Positions 1 to 10,100 of a DNA stretch of 64,000 nt are shown piece after piece. The stretch spans positions 24,511 through 88,510 of the forward strand of contig NZ_JAHRIB010000004.1 of the NCBI RefSeq assembly GCF_019090165.1, read 5' to 3'. Source of the DNA: Streptomyces sp. BV286. GTDB lineage: Bacteria; Actinomycetota; Actinomycetes; Streptomycetales; Streptomycetaceae. Both the position numbers and the translations under genes were made by a program. Position 1 is the stretch's first letter. Each line of letters begins with the position of its first letter. Under the pieces are notes generated by a model. It was not told the origin of the DNA and searched no databases. It saw only the letters and a program-made list of their open reading frames with translations.

Positions 1-781
1 GGTAGTCCCGCAGGGCCAGCCTCAGCTGCTCCGTGTCGGTCTTGTCGTCGCCGGTGGTCTGCCATGACGTACGCAGGGTGCGCCGCCGCTGGGTCACGGC
101 GTCGGCGAACCGCTCCGCGACCTCCTGCAGCACCTGGTCCGCCTCCTCGACCGAGCCGCGCGGCCCGTCGACGAACGCGGTGACCGCGTGCTGCAGCCGC
201 AGCGACCACTTGTCGCCCTCGTCGTGCGGCATGAGCCGCCCGCCGACGTTCTCGGCGCTCCCGCCGCTCGCCCTCGTCCCGGCGCCGACGACGCCGTCGC
301 GGGACGCGTGGTTCCGGCCGCCGTGGCCGTCCTCGTGCGCACCCGCACCCGCACCCGCTCCCGCTCCCGCCGGGCCGGGGATGCCGCCCTCGTGAGCCGG
401 TGAACCGTCGCGTTCCACCGAGTCCGGACGGGCCGGCACGCTTTCACGGGCCGCCGAGTCCCGGCCGCCGCGCACACCGTCCTGGCCCGCCGTGTCACGG
501 CCGCCCAGCACGTCGTCACGCGTGCCCGACCCGGCCCGTGCCCCGACGCCCTCGGGGGCGCGGGGCGAGGTCTCACGCTCACCCGCACCGGCGGACGTGC
601 CGGGGACGGCAGAGGCAGCGCCGGTACGCGTACCGGAACCCTCGCGCCCGATCACACTCTCGCGCACCGTGTCACCGCCACCGCCGGTCCTGCTCGCGCC
701 ACCCGTTCCCGGTGTCCTCGTCACGTCGTCCCGCTCGCCGCGCCGGTCCTTGGACGGTCCAGCCGCAGTGTTGTCCTGCAT
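1..781 (-). CDS. Hypothetical protein, C-terminus beyond window (partial)
   Basis: The frame is open on the minus strand from an ATG at 781 to the window edge with no stop. The first ~150 residues are low-complexity and hydrophilic (Gly, Arg, Asp, Ala, including an AGAGAGAGAGA run encoded by a 6-bp repeat near 339-369), so they are probably disordered. After that comes a structured-looking part with VDGPRGSVEEADQVLQEV and a basic QRRRTLRTSW stretch. The same VD-PR-V-EAD-LL-EV pattern occurs in the gene just upstream, so the two share a module. The start lies 5 bp after the upstream stop, and an AAGGGGAG ribosome site overlaps that gene's end, so the pair looks translationally coupled. No family is recognised and no function can be assigned. 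Confidence 0.75.
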   Translation of the reverse strand, partial: MQDNTAAGPSKDRRGERDDVTRTPGTGGASRTGGGGDTVRESVIGREGSGTRTGAASAVPGTSAGAGERETSPRAPEGVGARAGSGTRDDVLGGRDTAGQDGVRGGRDSAARESVPARPDSVERDGSPAHEGGIPGPAGAGAGAGAGAHEDGHGGRNHASRDGVVGAGTRASGGSAENVGGRLMPHDEGDKWSLRLQHAVTAFVDGPRGSVEEADQVLQEVAERFADAVTQRRRTLRTSWQTTGDDKTDTEQLRLALRDY

Positions 782-786
782 GCTTC

Positions 787-1473
787 TCAACTCCCCTTCA
801 CATGGCGCCTGTTGAGCGCCCACGGCGCGTGCGAACGGCCGCGGGAGCTGTCGGTCCGGGAGCTCGCGGCTGCTTCCGCGTCGCCCTGCTCGGCCTTGCC
901 CAGCCGCGCCCTGTCGTCACGGCCGGAAGTCGTCAGGTCCTCGAAGAGGGCCCGGGCCTCGACCAGGGCCTCACGCAGTTCCTCGGTACCGGCCCGGCCG
1001 GCGTCCGCGCCGTTCGCGTGCGCGGCCAGGTGGACGCGCCGGTAGCCGTTCACGTGGTGCGCGTGGTGCACGGAGAGCGCGGAGAGCTGCTCCTCGTAGC
1101 GGCCACCGTCCGGGAACCCGCGCGCGCCCGCCACCTCGGCGAGCAGCCGGTCCGCCTCGACGACCGCGTCACGCGGCGAGTCGACGAACTGCTCCTGGAT
1201 CGCGGTCCAGCGGACCGCGTACCGGTCCTGCGCCGCGGGGTCCAGCGGCTGCGTACGCAGCGACCCGTGCCGCTCCACGCGCTCCTCGAGCTCGCGTTCG
1301 GCAGCCTTGGTGTCGCCGTCGTGCCGGGCGACCGCCCGGTCGTACTCGGGCCCGAAGCGCCGCTTCAGACCTCGCCCGCCGCCCGCACCGCGGGCCATCA
1401 CGAGCCGTGCGATCACGACGGCGGCTAGGGCCACCGCGACCACGATCAGAACGATGATCACGCCTGTGGACAT
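787..1473 (-). CDS. Membrane-anchored hypothetical protein
   Basis: 228 residues. The ATG at 1473 follows a GGAAGG ribosome site and gives a clean N-terminal anchor: MSTGVIIVLIVVAVALAAVV is one hydrophobic helix followed by a basic stretch (GLKRRFG). The rest is soluble, charged and mostly helical, presumably cytoplasmic because a short Nt-out anchor precedes basic residues. A central segment, AIQEQFVDSPRDAVVEADRL, matches the pattern VD-PR-V-EAD-LL-EV in the next gene downstream, which starts 5 bp after this stop. The two therefore look like an operon of related proteins, possibly partners. A longer in-frame start at 1554 exists but would put a proline-rich leader before the membrane helix. 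Function unknown. Confidence 0.8.
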   Translation of the reverse strand: MSTGVIIVLIVVAVALAAVVIARLVMARGAGGGRGLKRRFGPEYDRAVARHDGDTKAAERELEERVERHGSLRTQPLDPAAQDRYAVRWTAIQEQFVDSPRDAVVEADRLLAEVAGARGFPDGGRYEEQLSALSVHHAHHVNGYRRVHLAAHANGADAGRAGTEELREALVEARALFEDLTTSGRDDRARLGKAEQGDAEAAASSRTDSSRGRSHAPWALNRRHVKGS

Positions 1474-1653
1474 GGATTGCCTTCCGGGTTCTGGGCCCAG
1501 TGGGCCACCAGTGGGCCGCTTCACAGGTCGGGTTGCCCGGAGTGGGCCGTCCAAACGGCAACAGTCACATTCGGGAGAAGGGGCGGCGCCGGTCAGGGCG
1601 CTCCCGGAACGGTTCCCGTTCGCCGCGGTGGTGCAAGGCGGCGCCGGGGCACC

Positions 1654-3819
<2,166 letters not shown>

Positions 3820-3928
3820 TTATGGCCTGTTGAATCCAGCCAGGAGCCCTGGATTCCGGGGGTATCCGGGAGATTGTGTGGAGGGGGTCTGCATAATCGC
3901 TGGTGTTCGAATGGGGAGGGATCCACAC

Positions 3929-5293
3929 GTGAGTGACCGGAGCGGTCATATATGTCCGGAATGCGGGACACCTAGGGAGCCGGGAGGCTCCCCCGCCTGC
4001 GGCTGCGCCCGCAGAGCGGCGGACGAGCTCCTGGAGACCCGCACCGCGGAGGCGGCCGCCGCGGAGGACTTCGACCCGCTGCGCATCCGCCCCTACGTGG
4101 ACCTGGGGGTAAGGGACACCTCGGCCGACGCCGCATCCCCGGGCACCTCCACCGAACCGGCGACCGCTGAGGACCACCCCGGGCCCGGCTCGCGGTCGGC
4201 CGCGGCCACGGCCCCGACCGGCACCGCGAGCGAGAGGCCGCCCGGGGCCGGGGGTCTCACCGGACACGGAAGCACGGGCGGCACGGGGATCCCGTACACC
4301 GGGGCACCCGCCTCGTACGGCACCGACGGCTCCGCCCCGTACGGAACCGGGGGCCACCCCGGGCCGCAGGGCCACGCGGGGCCCGACGGCCGGGAAACCC
4401 TCGCGACACCCATGCCCTCGGCCGGCCACACGGGCCTGCACGGCCCACCGGACCTACGTGACTCACAGGGCTCACAGGGCTCACAGGAGCATCAGAGTCC
4501 GCTCGACGCCTTTGGGGCGTCCGGCACTCCGGGGGCCCACCCCGCCGACGCGTTCGCCGACACCGACGCGACCTCGCGGCTGCCCCGCCTGGCGGCCCTG
4601 CCGCACCCGGTCGGCACCCATCTCTTCGACACCCGGCCACCCGGCCCCGATGCGGCCCCCGCCCCCGCTGCCGCCGACTTCCCGGACGACTCCGCCGAGG
4701 TCCCGAGCCGGCGCCGCCGTTTCGCGCTCGTGGGCGCCGGCGCCACCGCGGTCGTGGTCGCGGCCGCCGGGTTCGCGAGCGGGCTGTTCTCGTACGAGTC
4801 GCCGTCGCGGGACAGCGCCGCGCCGGACGACATACGCGCGAGCGTGCCGGACGCGTCCGTGGAGGAGCGGTCGCCGTCGGCCTCCGCGTCACCGAGCCCG
4901 TCGCCGTCGGCGTCCCCGTCCGCGTCGCCCAGTCCGAGCGTCACACCGTCGGCCACACGGCCGGCCGCCCCGCCCACCCCGTCCCGGGCGGCCAGCACGT
5001 CGAGTACGCCGTCGGCCGACTCCCCGACGGGTACCACCCGGCCGCCCTCGGGCCCACCGGAGAAGGGCGTGCAGCCGGTCCTGCGCCGCGGCGACACCGG
5101 CCCGGAGGTCACCGAACTCCAGCTCCGCCTGCAGCAGTTGGCACTCTTTGTGGGCAACTCGGACGGCGACTACGACAACCGGACCGAGAACGCCGTACGC
5201 AACTACCAGGTCACCCGGGGCATCAACGAGGAACCGGGCGTGTACGCCGAAGAAACCAGGAACCGCCTGGAAACGGAAACGTCAGAACCGTAA
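3929..5293 (+). CDS. Membrane-anchored peptidoglycan-binding protein
   Basis: 454 residues from GTG 3929, chosen because GGGGAGGG lies 8 bases upstream. Order of parts: a short N-terminal zinc ribbon (CPECG...CGC, residues ~10-28); a long Gly/Pro/Thr-rich disordered cytoplasmic region; a single membrane helix after a basic RRRR patch (residues ~265-290); a Ser/Pro repeat linker (SPSPSPSASPSASPSPS); and a C-terminal PG_binding_1 domain (VLRRGDTGPEVTELQLRL to the end). The topology places the wall-binding domain outside and the zinc ribbon inside. Divergent from the MFS exporter. A role in cell-wall association or signalling is plausible but unproven. Confidence 0.85.
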   Translation: MSDRSGHICPECGTPREPGGSPACGCARRAADELLETRTAEAAAAEDFDPLRIRPYVDLGVRDTSADAASPGTSTEPATAEDHPGPGSRSAAATAPTGTASERPPGAGGLTGHGSTGGTGIPYTGAPASYGTDGSAPYGTGGHPGPQGHAGPDGRETLATPMPSAGHTGLHGPPDLRDSQGSQGSQEHQSPLDAFGASGTPGAHPADAFADTDATSRLPRLAALPHPVGTHLFDTRPPGPDAAPAPAAADFPDDSAEVPSRRRRFALVGAGATAVVVAAAGFASGLFSYESPSRDSAAPDDIRASVPDASVEERSPSASASPSPSPSASPSASPSPSVTPSATRPAAPPTPSRAASTSSTPSADSPTGTTRPPSGPPEKGVQPVLRRGDTGPEVTELQLRLQQLALFVGNSDGDYDNRTENAVRNYQVTRGINEEPGVYAEETRNRLETETSEP

Positions 5294-5341
5294 CCCCGCC
5301 CCGTCTTCAGGCGCGCGGGGGCGCCGAACCCCCACCCGCAG

Positions 5342-5365
5342 CCCCGCCCCTTCAGGGGCGCGGGG
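5342..5365. terminator. Hairpin in convergent gap
   Basis: CCCCGCCCC-TTCA-GGGGCGCGGGG is an imperfect stem 50 bp after the peptidoglycan-binding stop, reading into the convergent HAD gene from the other side. Confidence 0.55.
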
Positions 5366-5384
5366 AACTGCGCGACCAGCCACG
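5342..5384 (-). repeat. Dispersed hairpin repeat, copy 1
   Basis: CCCCGCCCCTTCAGGGGCGC then GGGGAACTGCGCGACCAG: the family in reverse orientation in the convergent gap between the peptidoglycan-binding and HAD genes. Its hairpin may terminate both. A diverged half-copy lies at ~5297-5325. Confidence 0.7.
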
Positions 5385-5452
5385 AAGCACCCACACCCTC
5401 CCCCACAACCCCTGGCGCCCCGAGCCGTCCCCCGTCAACCCGAACCCGCACG

Positions 5453-6130
5453 TCACCCCACGTGCAGCCGAACCGCCCCACCCTCAGCACCGTCGACACC
5501 CTCGATGACCTCGACCCGAACCTGCCGAAGATCCCGCACCACCACGTCCGGCCGATGAAACGCGGCCCGGGGACCCACCCCGACCACCCGCATTCCGGCG
5601 GAGCGCCCTGCCGAGATCCCCGCCCCCGAGTCCTCGAACACCACACAGTCCTCGGGCGCCACACCCAACTCGGCCGCCGCCTTCAGGAACCCTTCGGGAT
5701 CCGGCTTGCTCGCCCCGACGGACTCGGCGGTGATCCGCAGCTCGGGCAGCGCCAGTCCCGCCGCCCCCATCCGCGCGGCGGACAGCGCCACATCCGCGGA
5801 CGTCACGAGCGCGTGCGGCACCCCGCGCAGGGAGGCCAGGAACTCCGCGGCCCCGGGGATCGCCACGACCCCGTCCATGTCGGCGGTCTCCTCGGCGAGC
5901 ATGCGCGCGTTGTCCGCGTGGTTCTGCTCCATGGGCCGGCCGGGCAGCAGCACCGCCATCGACGCGTATCCCTGCCGTCCGTGGACGACCTTCATGACCT
6001 CGTCCCCGTCGAGCCCGTGCCGGTCGGCCCAGCCGCGCCAGACGCGCTCGACGACGGCGTCCGAGTTGACGAGGGTGCCGTCCATGTCCAGCAGCAGGGC
6101 ACGGGCGGTCAGCACGGTCGTGGCCGTCAT
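5453..6130 (-). CDS. HAD-superfamily phosphatase (beta-phosphoglucomutase/sugar-phosphatase-like)
   Basis: 225 residues. HAD motif I is DMDGTLV (nucleophile Asp ~15, acid/base Asp ~17), motif II is VTSAD, the motif III lysine is in SKPDPEGFL, and motif IV is FEDSGAGI. The helical cap after motif I and the SKPDP loop are typical of the sugar-phosphatase/GPP group, so a small phosphorylated sugar or polyol is the likely substrate. ATG 6130 is preferred because GGAG sits 7 bases upstream; the ATG two codons earlier is almost on top of that site. Convergent with the peptidoglycan-binding protein, with a hairpin repeat between them. Confidence 0.85.
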   Translation of the reverse strand: MTATTVLTARALLLDMDGTLVNSDAVVERVWRGWADRHGLDGDEVMKVVHGRQGYASMAVLLPGRPMEQNHADNARMLAEETADMDGVVAIPGAAEFLASLRGVPHALVTSADVALSAARMGAAGLALPELRITAESVGASKPDPEGFLKAAAELGVAPEDCVVFEDSGAGISAGRSAGMRVVGVGPRAAFHRPDVVVRDLRQVRVEVIEGVDGAEGGAVRLHVG

Positions 6131-6457
6131 CGGCATGCTCCAAAGCGTGGAAGAGGGGGCCACGCACGGCCCCCGGGGAACAAGGCGGCCCCGTCCGCCG
6201 GTCAGGGAGAACGGACGGGAGCCACTTTGTTCCCCCACGGTACAAAACAAAGGGGCGATCCCGCCACCACTCCCGGGGACTCATTCCGCACAAGGGCACG
6301 ACAAACCGGGCGGCCCGACCCGAAAGTCCCGCCATAAACCTTGTCGTGTCATGCCCGCGTCATTAACTTCTCACCTGACGCTCATCTCCCGGAAACCGGC
6401 CACCGCGAGCATTCAGTCGCCCGCTGGTCAACTTCCCCCCGCCCCAAGGGAGTTCGC
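6131..6457. promoter_or_regulatory. Divergent promoter gap, HAD and HNH nuclease
   Basis: 327 bp. An inverted repeat CTTTGTT...AACAAAG (6225-6252) lies upstream of the HAD gene, and the promoter TTGTCG-17-TAACTT (6341-6346, 6364-6369) serves the nuclease with a leader of ~80 bases. Nothing else recognised. Confidence 0.5.
6341..6369 (+). promoter_or_regulatory. Promoter of HNH nuclease gene
   Basis: TTGTCG (6341-6346) and TAACTT (6364-6369) with a 17-bp spacer, good matches to the vegetative Streptomyces consensus. Confidence 0.5.
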
Positions 6458-7102
6458 ATGCCCAGGTTCTACGCGCGTCGACGGCTGAGTCTAGCCGCCG
6501 CCTTCACCGGACTGATAGCCATGGCCGGCCTCTTCAACGGCCCGGCCGCCTCCGCCGCCCTGCCCACCCCGGTCAGCGCCGCCACCGCCCGCACCTACCT
6601 CGCCTCGCTCACCGTGGCGACCGAGGACCGCACCGGCTACAACCGTGATCTCTTCCCCCACTGGATCACCATCAGCGGCACGTGCAACACCCGTGAGACG
6701 GTCCTCAAGCGGGATGGCACGAACGTCGTCACCAGCTCCGCCTGCGCGGCCACCAGCGGCAGCTGGTACTCCGTCTACGACGGCGCGACCTGGACCGCCG
6801 CCTCCGACCTCGACATCGACCACCTCGTCCCGCTGGCCGAGGCCTGGGACTCCGGCGCCGACAGCTGGACCACCTCGCAGCGCCAGGCCTTCGCCAACGA
6901 CCTCACGCGCCCCCAGCTCATCGCCGTCACGGACAACGTGAACCAGTCGAAGAGCGACCAGGACCCGGCCGAGTGGATGCCGTCCCGCACCGCCTACGCC
7001 TGCACCTACGTGCGCGCCTGGGTCCAGGTGAAGTACTACTACGACCTCTCCGTCGACTCCGCGGAGAAGAGCAAGCTCAGCTCGGTCCTCAGCGGCTGCT
7101 GA
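6458..7102 (+). CDS. Secreted HNH-family nuclease (DUF1524/GmrSD C-terminal type)
   Basis: 214 residues. A Sec signal peptide (MPRFYARRRLSLAAAFTGLI...) ends near PAASA/A at residue ~33. The mature part has the His-Me-finger core LDIDHLVPLAEAW (His ~122), followed by the conserved NVNQSKSDQDPAEWMP segment expected in this family, and two Cys pairs that fit an extracellular protein. Proteins of this type are extracellular DNases or RNases in Streptomyces. ATG 6458 has AAGGGAG 6 bases upstream. A TTGTCG-17-TAACTT promoter lies at 6341-6369. Nutritional nucleic-acid degradation is the likely role. Confidence 0.88.
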   Translation: MPRFYARRRLSLAAAFTGLIAMAGLFNGPAASAALPTPVSAATARTYLASLTVATEDRTGYNRDLFPHWITISGTCNTRETVLKRDGTNVVTSSACAATSGSWYSVYDGATWTAASDLDIDHLVPLAEAWDSGADSWTTSQRQAFANDLTRPQLIAVTDNVNQSKSDQDPAEWMPSRTAYACTYVRAWVQVKYYYDLSVDSAEKSKLSSVLSGC

Positions 7103-7158
7103 CCGGAAGTCCCGGGATCTGCCGCAGCCGCTGACCGAAAGTCCCCGGGATCTGCCGC
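7098..7158 (+). repeat. Two ~28-bp direct repeats over the nuclease stop
   Basis: GCTGACCGGAAGTCCCGGGA... at 7098 and GCTGACCGAAAGTCCCCGGG... at 7130. The first copy contains the TGA of the HNH nuclease, so the second looks like a duplication into non-coding DNA. Confidence 0.7.
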
Positions 7159-7231
7159 GATCTCTCGCCGGAACCTCCCCACCGACCTCCGTCGTTCCGT
7201 ACCGTACGGGGCGATGGAGGAGGCTGATCAC

Positions 7232-8875
7232 GTGGCGAATCTGCGCCTGGGTCCACTGCTGAGGTACGTCGACGGCTCGTCCGCGACCGTCTGGGTCGAG
7301 GCGAGCCGTCCGTGCACGGCCGAGGTGCGCTGCGCGGACGGCGCCGGCGGTGAGACCCGCACCTTCCAGATCGCGGGCCATCACTACGCCCTGGTCCAGG
7401 TGACCGGACTGACACCGGGCACGACCTCCGCGTACGAGGTCCTGCTCGACGGGGCGCAGGTCTGGCCCCTGCCCGACTCGCCGTTCCCGCCCTCCGCCAT
7501 CCACACCCCGGTGGACGGCCAGGAGGCCGTCCAGGTCGCCTTCGGCTCCTGCCGCTGGGCCTCGCCGCCCGCCGGCGAGAAGGACCCGGTGGGCCCGGAC
7601 GCCCTGGACACCCTCGCGGCCCGGATCGCCGGGGACCCGCAGGGCGAGCGCCCGGACGTCCTGCTGCTGCTGGGCGACCAGGTGTACGCGGACGAGGTGT
7701 CCAAGGCCACCCGCCACTGGCTGAAGGCCCGCCGAGGCCTGCACGAAGCCCCGGGCGCCGAGGTCGCGGACTACGAGGAGTACACGCACCTCTACTACGA
7801 ATCGTGGCTCGACCCCGAGGTCCGCTGGTTGCTCTCCACGGTGCCCAGCTGCATGATCTTCGACGATCACGACGTCATCGACGACTGGAACACCAGCGAG
7901 GCCTGGGTCACCGACATGCGGGCCACTCCCTGGTGGCGCGAGCGTGTCCTGAGCGGCCTGATGTCGTACTGGGTCCACCAGCACCTCGGCAACCTCTCCC
8001 CCGACCACCTCGCCGAGGACCCCCTGTACGCGGCCGTCCGCGCCACCCCCGACGGCACGGACGCCCTGCGCGACTTCGCGTCCCGGGCCGACGCCGAGCC
8101 CGCCTCGGTCCGCTGGAGCTACCGCCGCGACTTCGGCCGCGCCCGCCTCCTGATGGTCGACAGCCGCGCCGCCCGTGTCCTCGACGAGCAGAACCGTTCG
8201 ATGCTCGACGAGGAGGAGTGGACCTGGCTCCGGGAACAGGCACTGGAGGGGACCGGCGCGTACGACCACCTCCTCATCGGGACCTCACTGCCCTGGCTGC
8301 TCCCCAACCTCGTGCACGACGCGGAAGCGTGGAACGCCGCGATGTGCCGGGGCGAGCGGGGCCAGCGCTGGGCGCGGCGGGGGGAGAACCTCCGGCGGGC
8401 GGCCGACCTGGAGCACTGGGCGGCGTTCCCGTCGTCCTTCGACGCGCTGGCGGAGCTGATCGCCGAGGCCGGCTCGGGCCCCGGGGCACCGGCGACGGTG
8501 TGCGTGCTGTCCGGGGACGTGCACCACGCGTACATCGCCGAGCCGGTCTGGCGGAAGGGCCTGCCGGGGCCGGACGCCCGGGTGGTCCAGCTGACCTGCT
8601 CCCCCGTCCACAACTCCATCCCGCCCTACATCAAGATCGGCTTCCGCTTCGGCTGGAGCGGGGTGGGCCGGGCCATCGGCCGCCGCTTCGCCCGGCACGG
8701 CAGGGTCACGCCCCCGCCCGTCGACTGGCGCAAGACCGGGGGCCCCTGGTTCGGCAACCAGCTCATGACGCTGACCCTGCGCGGCCGTTCGGCCCGGCTC
8801 CGGCTCGACCACGCGCGGGAGGATCGCGGCGGCGGGGCCAGTCTGCGGACGATCGACGAATCGGAGCTCAGCTAG
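7232..8875 (+). CDS. PhoD-like alkaline phosphatase/phosphodiesterase
   Basis: 547 residues from GTG 7232, with GGAGGAGG 9 bases upstream; ATG 7214 overlaps that ribosome site. An N-terminal beta-sandwich-like part (~1-95) precedes the metallophosphatase domain. Metal-binding motifs are FGSCRWA, LLLLGDQVYADE, IFDDHDVIDDW and LSGDVHHAYIAE. No Tat or Sec signal peptide is visible, so unlike classical PhoD it is probably cytoplasmic. No PHO-box-like GTTCA repeats were seen upstream, so phosphate control is not indicated. Substrate unknown; phosphodiesters are expected. Confidence 0.9.
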   Translation: MANLRLGPLLRYVDGSSATVWVEASRPCTAEVRCADGAGGETRTFQIAGHHYALVQVTGLTPGTTSAYEVLLDGAQVWPLPDSPFPPSAIHTPVDGQEAVQVAFGSCRWASPPAGEKDPVGPDALDTLAARIAGDPQGERPDVLLLLGDQVYADEVSKATRHWLKARRGLHEAPGAEVADYEEYTHLYYESWLDPEVRWLLSTVPSCMIFDDHDVIDDWNTSEAWVTDMRATPWWRERVLSGLMSYWVHQHLGNLSPDHLAEDPLYAAVRATPDGTDALRDFASRADAEPASVRWSYRRDFGRARLLMVDSRAARVLDEQNRSMLDEEEWTWLREQALEGTGAYDHLLIGTSLPWLLPNLVHDAEAWNAAMCRGERGQRWARRGENLRRAADLEHWAAFPSSFDALAELIAEAGSGPGAPATVCVLSGDVHHAYIAEPVWRKGLPGPDARVVQLTCSPVHNSIPPYIKIGFRFGWSGVGRAIGRRFARHGRVTPPPVDWRKTGGPWFGNQLMTLTLRGRSARLRLDHAREDRGGGASLRTIDESELS

Positions 8876-9347
8876 CCCGCGGCCGCGGGTATTCCGCGGC
8901 CGCGGGAGTGACGGCGGCGCCGACGGGTGAAGGGCGGACAGGCGAAGCGCGGACGGGTAGGGGCGGACGAGTTGTTCGCGCGGACCGGGCAGGCGCCCCA
9001 TCCCTCGATATCTGATGTTCCGTCATATACGTGCGCAATCAAGGTAGTTCGCGAACGACGCCTGGCCGGATGACGTGCGTCAGGTGACCGCGGCCGGTGC
9101 CGTCCGCGTGTGGACTCGGTCACCCCGCCGGACACCGCCGAGCCGGCGCCGGGCCGCGCTTCGGGCGGTCGCCGCCCAGGCCGGACAGGGGGTGGAGCCC
9201 TGTTCGACAGCCACTTCGATGACTGAACCATGGCCAAAAGTTGAACTTGCAAGCGTTGAACAGGCAGACCTAACGTGGAGCACTCACTCGGTTCCGTCCC
9301 CCACCGGTCCCCCCAGGACCGCACTCAGACCGAAGGAGTTCCCCCAC
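8876..9347. other. Intergenic stretch with DoxX promoter
   Basis: 472 bp after the phosphatase gene. No convincing gene. Contains a candidate promoter for DoxX (9247-9276) and a GTTGAAC pair (9240, 9255). Confidence 0.45.
9240..9276 (+). promoter_or_regulatory. DoxX promoter with flanking GTTGAAC repeats
   Basis: TTGCAA (9247-9252), an 18-bp spacer and TAACGT (9271-9276). GTTGAAC occurs 15 bp apart on either side of the -35, and CTTGCAAG is a palindrome over it; a repressor site is likely. Confidence 0.45.
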
Positions 9348-9800
9348 ATGACCGGACGCCTCAACAGCGCCCAGCCGTACGCCATCGGCCTGTTCCGCAT
9401 CGTCATCGGCCTGCTCTTCGCCTGCCACGGCGCCGTATCGCTCCTCGGCGTCCTCGGCGGCGTGGACGGCAAGGGCGCCACCGTCGAAACGGGCGCCTGG
9501 CCCAACTGGTACGCGGCTGTCATCGAGCTCGTCGGCGGCACCCTGGTCCTGCTCGGCCTCGGCACCCGCATCGCGGCGTTCATCGCCTCCGGCGCGATGG
9601 CCTACGCGTACTTCAAGGTCCACCAGCCCGAGGCCCTGTGGCCGATCGACAACAACGGTGAAGCTGCGGCCATGTACAGCTGGTCGATGCTCCTGCTCGT
9701 CTTCACCGGCTCGGGCGCGTTCGGCCTCGACCGGTTCTTCGCAGGCCGTTCGTCCGCGACGGCCGAGGAGAAGCGCACCACGGAGCCCGTCACGGCCTGA
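9348..9800 (+). CDS. DoxX-family membrane protein
   Basis: 150 residues with four hydrophobic helices. The DoxX hallmarks are the N-terminal GLFRIVIGLLFACHGAVSL and the central NWYAAVIELVGGTLVLLG segment. ATG 9348 follows GAAGGAG by 9 bases. DoxX proteins are integral membrane proteins, often induced by oxidative or electrophile stress and sometimes partnered with thiol systems; no catalytic residues are defined. The 5' leader contains a candidate promoter flanked by two GTTGAAC repeats, which suggests a dedicated repressor. Seven 16-bp tandem repeats follow the stop. Confidence 0.88.
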   Translation: MTGRLNSAQPYAIGLFRIVIGLLFACHGAVSLLGVLGGVDGKGATVETGAWPNWYAAVIELVGGTLVLLGLGTRIAAFIASGAMAYAYFKVHQPEALWPIDNNGEAAAMYSWSMLLLVFTGSGAFGLDRFFAGRSSATAEEKRTTEPVTA

Positions 9801-9801
9801 C

Positions 9802-9913
9802 GCACGTACGGCTTGACGCACGTAGGGCCTGACGCACGTAGGGCCTGACGCATGTACAACCGGATGCACGCACAACCGGACGCACGCACAACCGGACGCA
9901 CGCACAACCGGAT
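9802..9913 (+). repeat. Seven tandem 16-bp units
   Basis: Units run GCACGTACGGCTTGAC, GCACGTAGGGCCTGAC (twice), GCATGTACAACCGGAT, GCACGCACAACCGGAC (twice), GCACGCACAACCGGAT without gaps. The first three and last four form two subtypes. Confidence 0.85.
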
Positions 9914-9976
9914 GCGCCGCCGGACACACGACCGGTGACACGGTCGCCGGCACCACCGCACATGCGACTCCAGGCA

Positions 9977-10006
9977 GCGCCCGTCCCCTCACTCGGGGGC
10001 GGGCGC
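9977..10006. terminator. Hairpin in convergent gap
   Basis: GCGCCCGTCCCC and GGGGGCGGGCGC form an imperfect 12-bp stem around TCACTC, between DoxX and the SOD-like gene. Confidence 0.5.
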
Positions 10007-10100
10007 CGTCGCGTCGCCAGGTCCCTCGAACCGGCAGGCCCGTCGCACCGCCGCGCCTGCGAGCCGAACGGCCTGACGAACCGACAGGCCTGGCGGGCTC

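Larger units (their letters stand above)
9801..10100. other. Gap with 16-bp tandem repeats and a hairpin
   Basis: 300 bp between convergent DoxX and Cu/Zn-SOD-like genes. Holds the tandem array (9802-9913) and a hairpin (9977-10006). No gene. Confidence 0.6.

Noticed and set aside
7103..7231. PHO box before the PhoD-like phosphatase
   Set aside because: No GTTCA-type 11-bp direct repeats could be seen in the gap.
9802..9913. Possible CRISPR array
   Set aside because: Units are 16 bp, contiguous, without spacers, and no cas genes are present.
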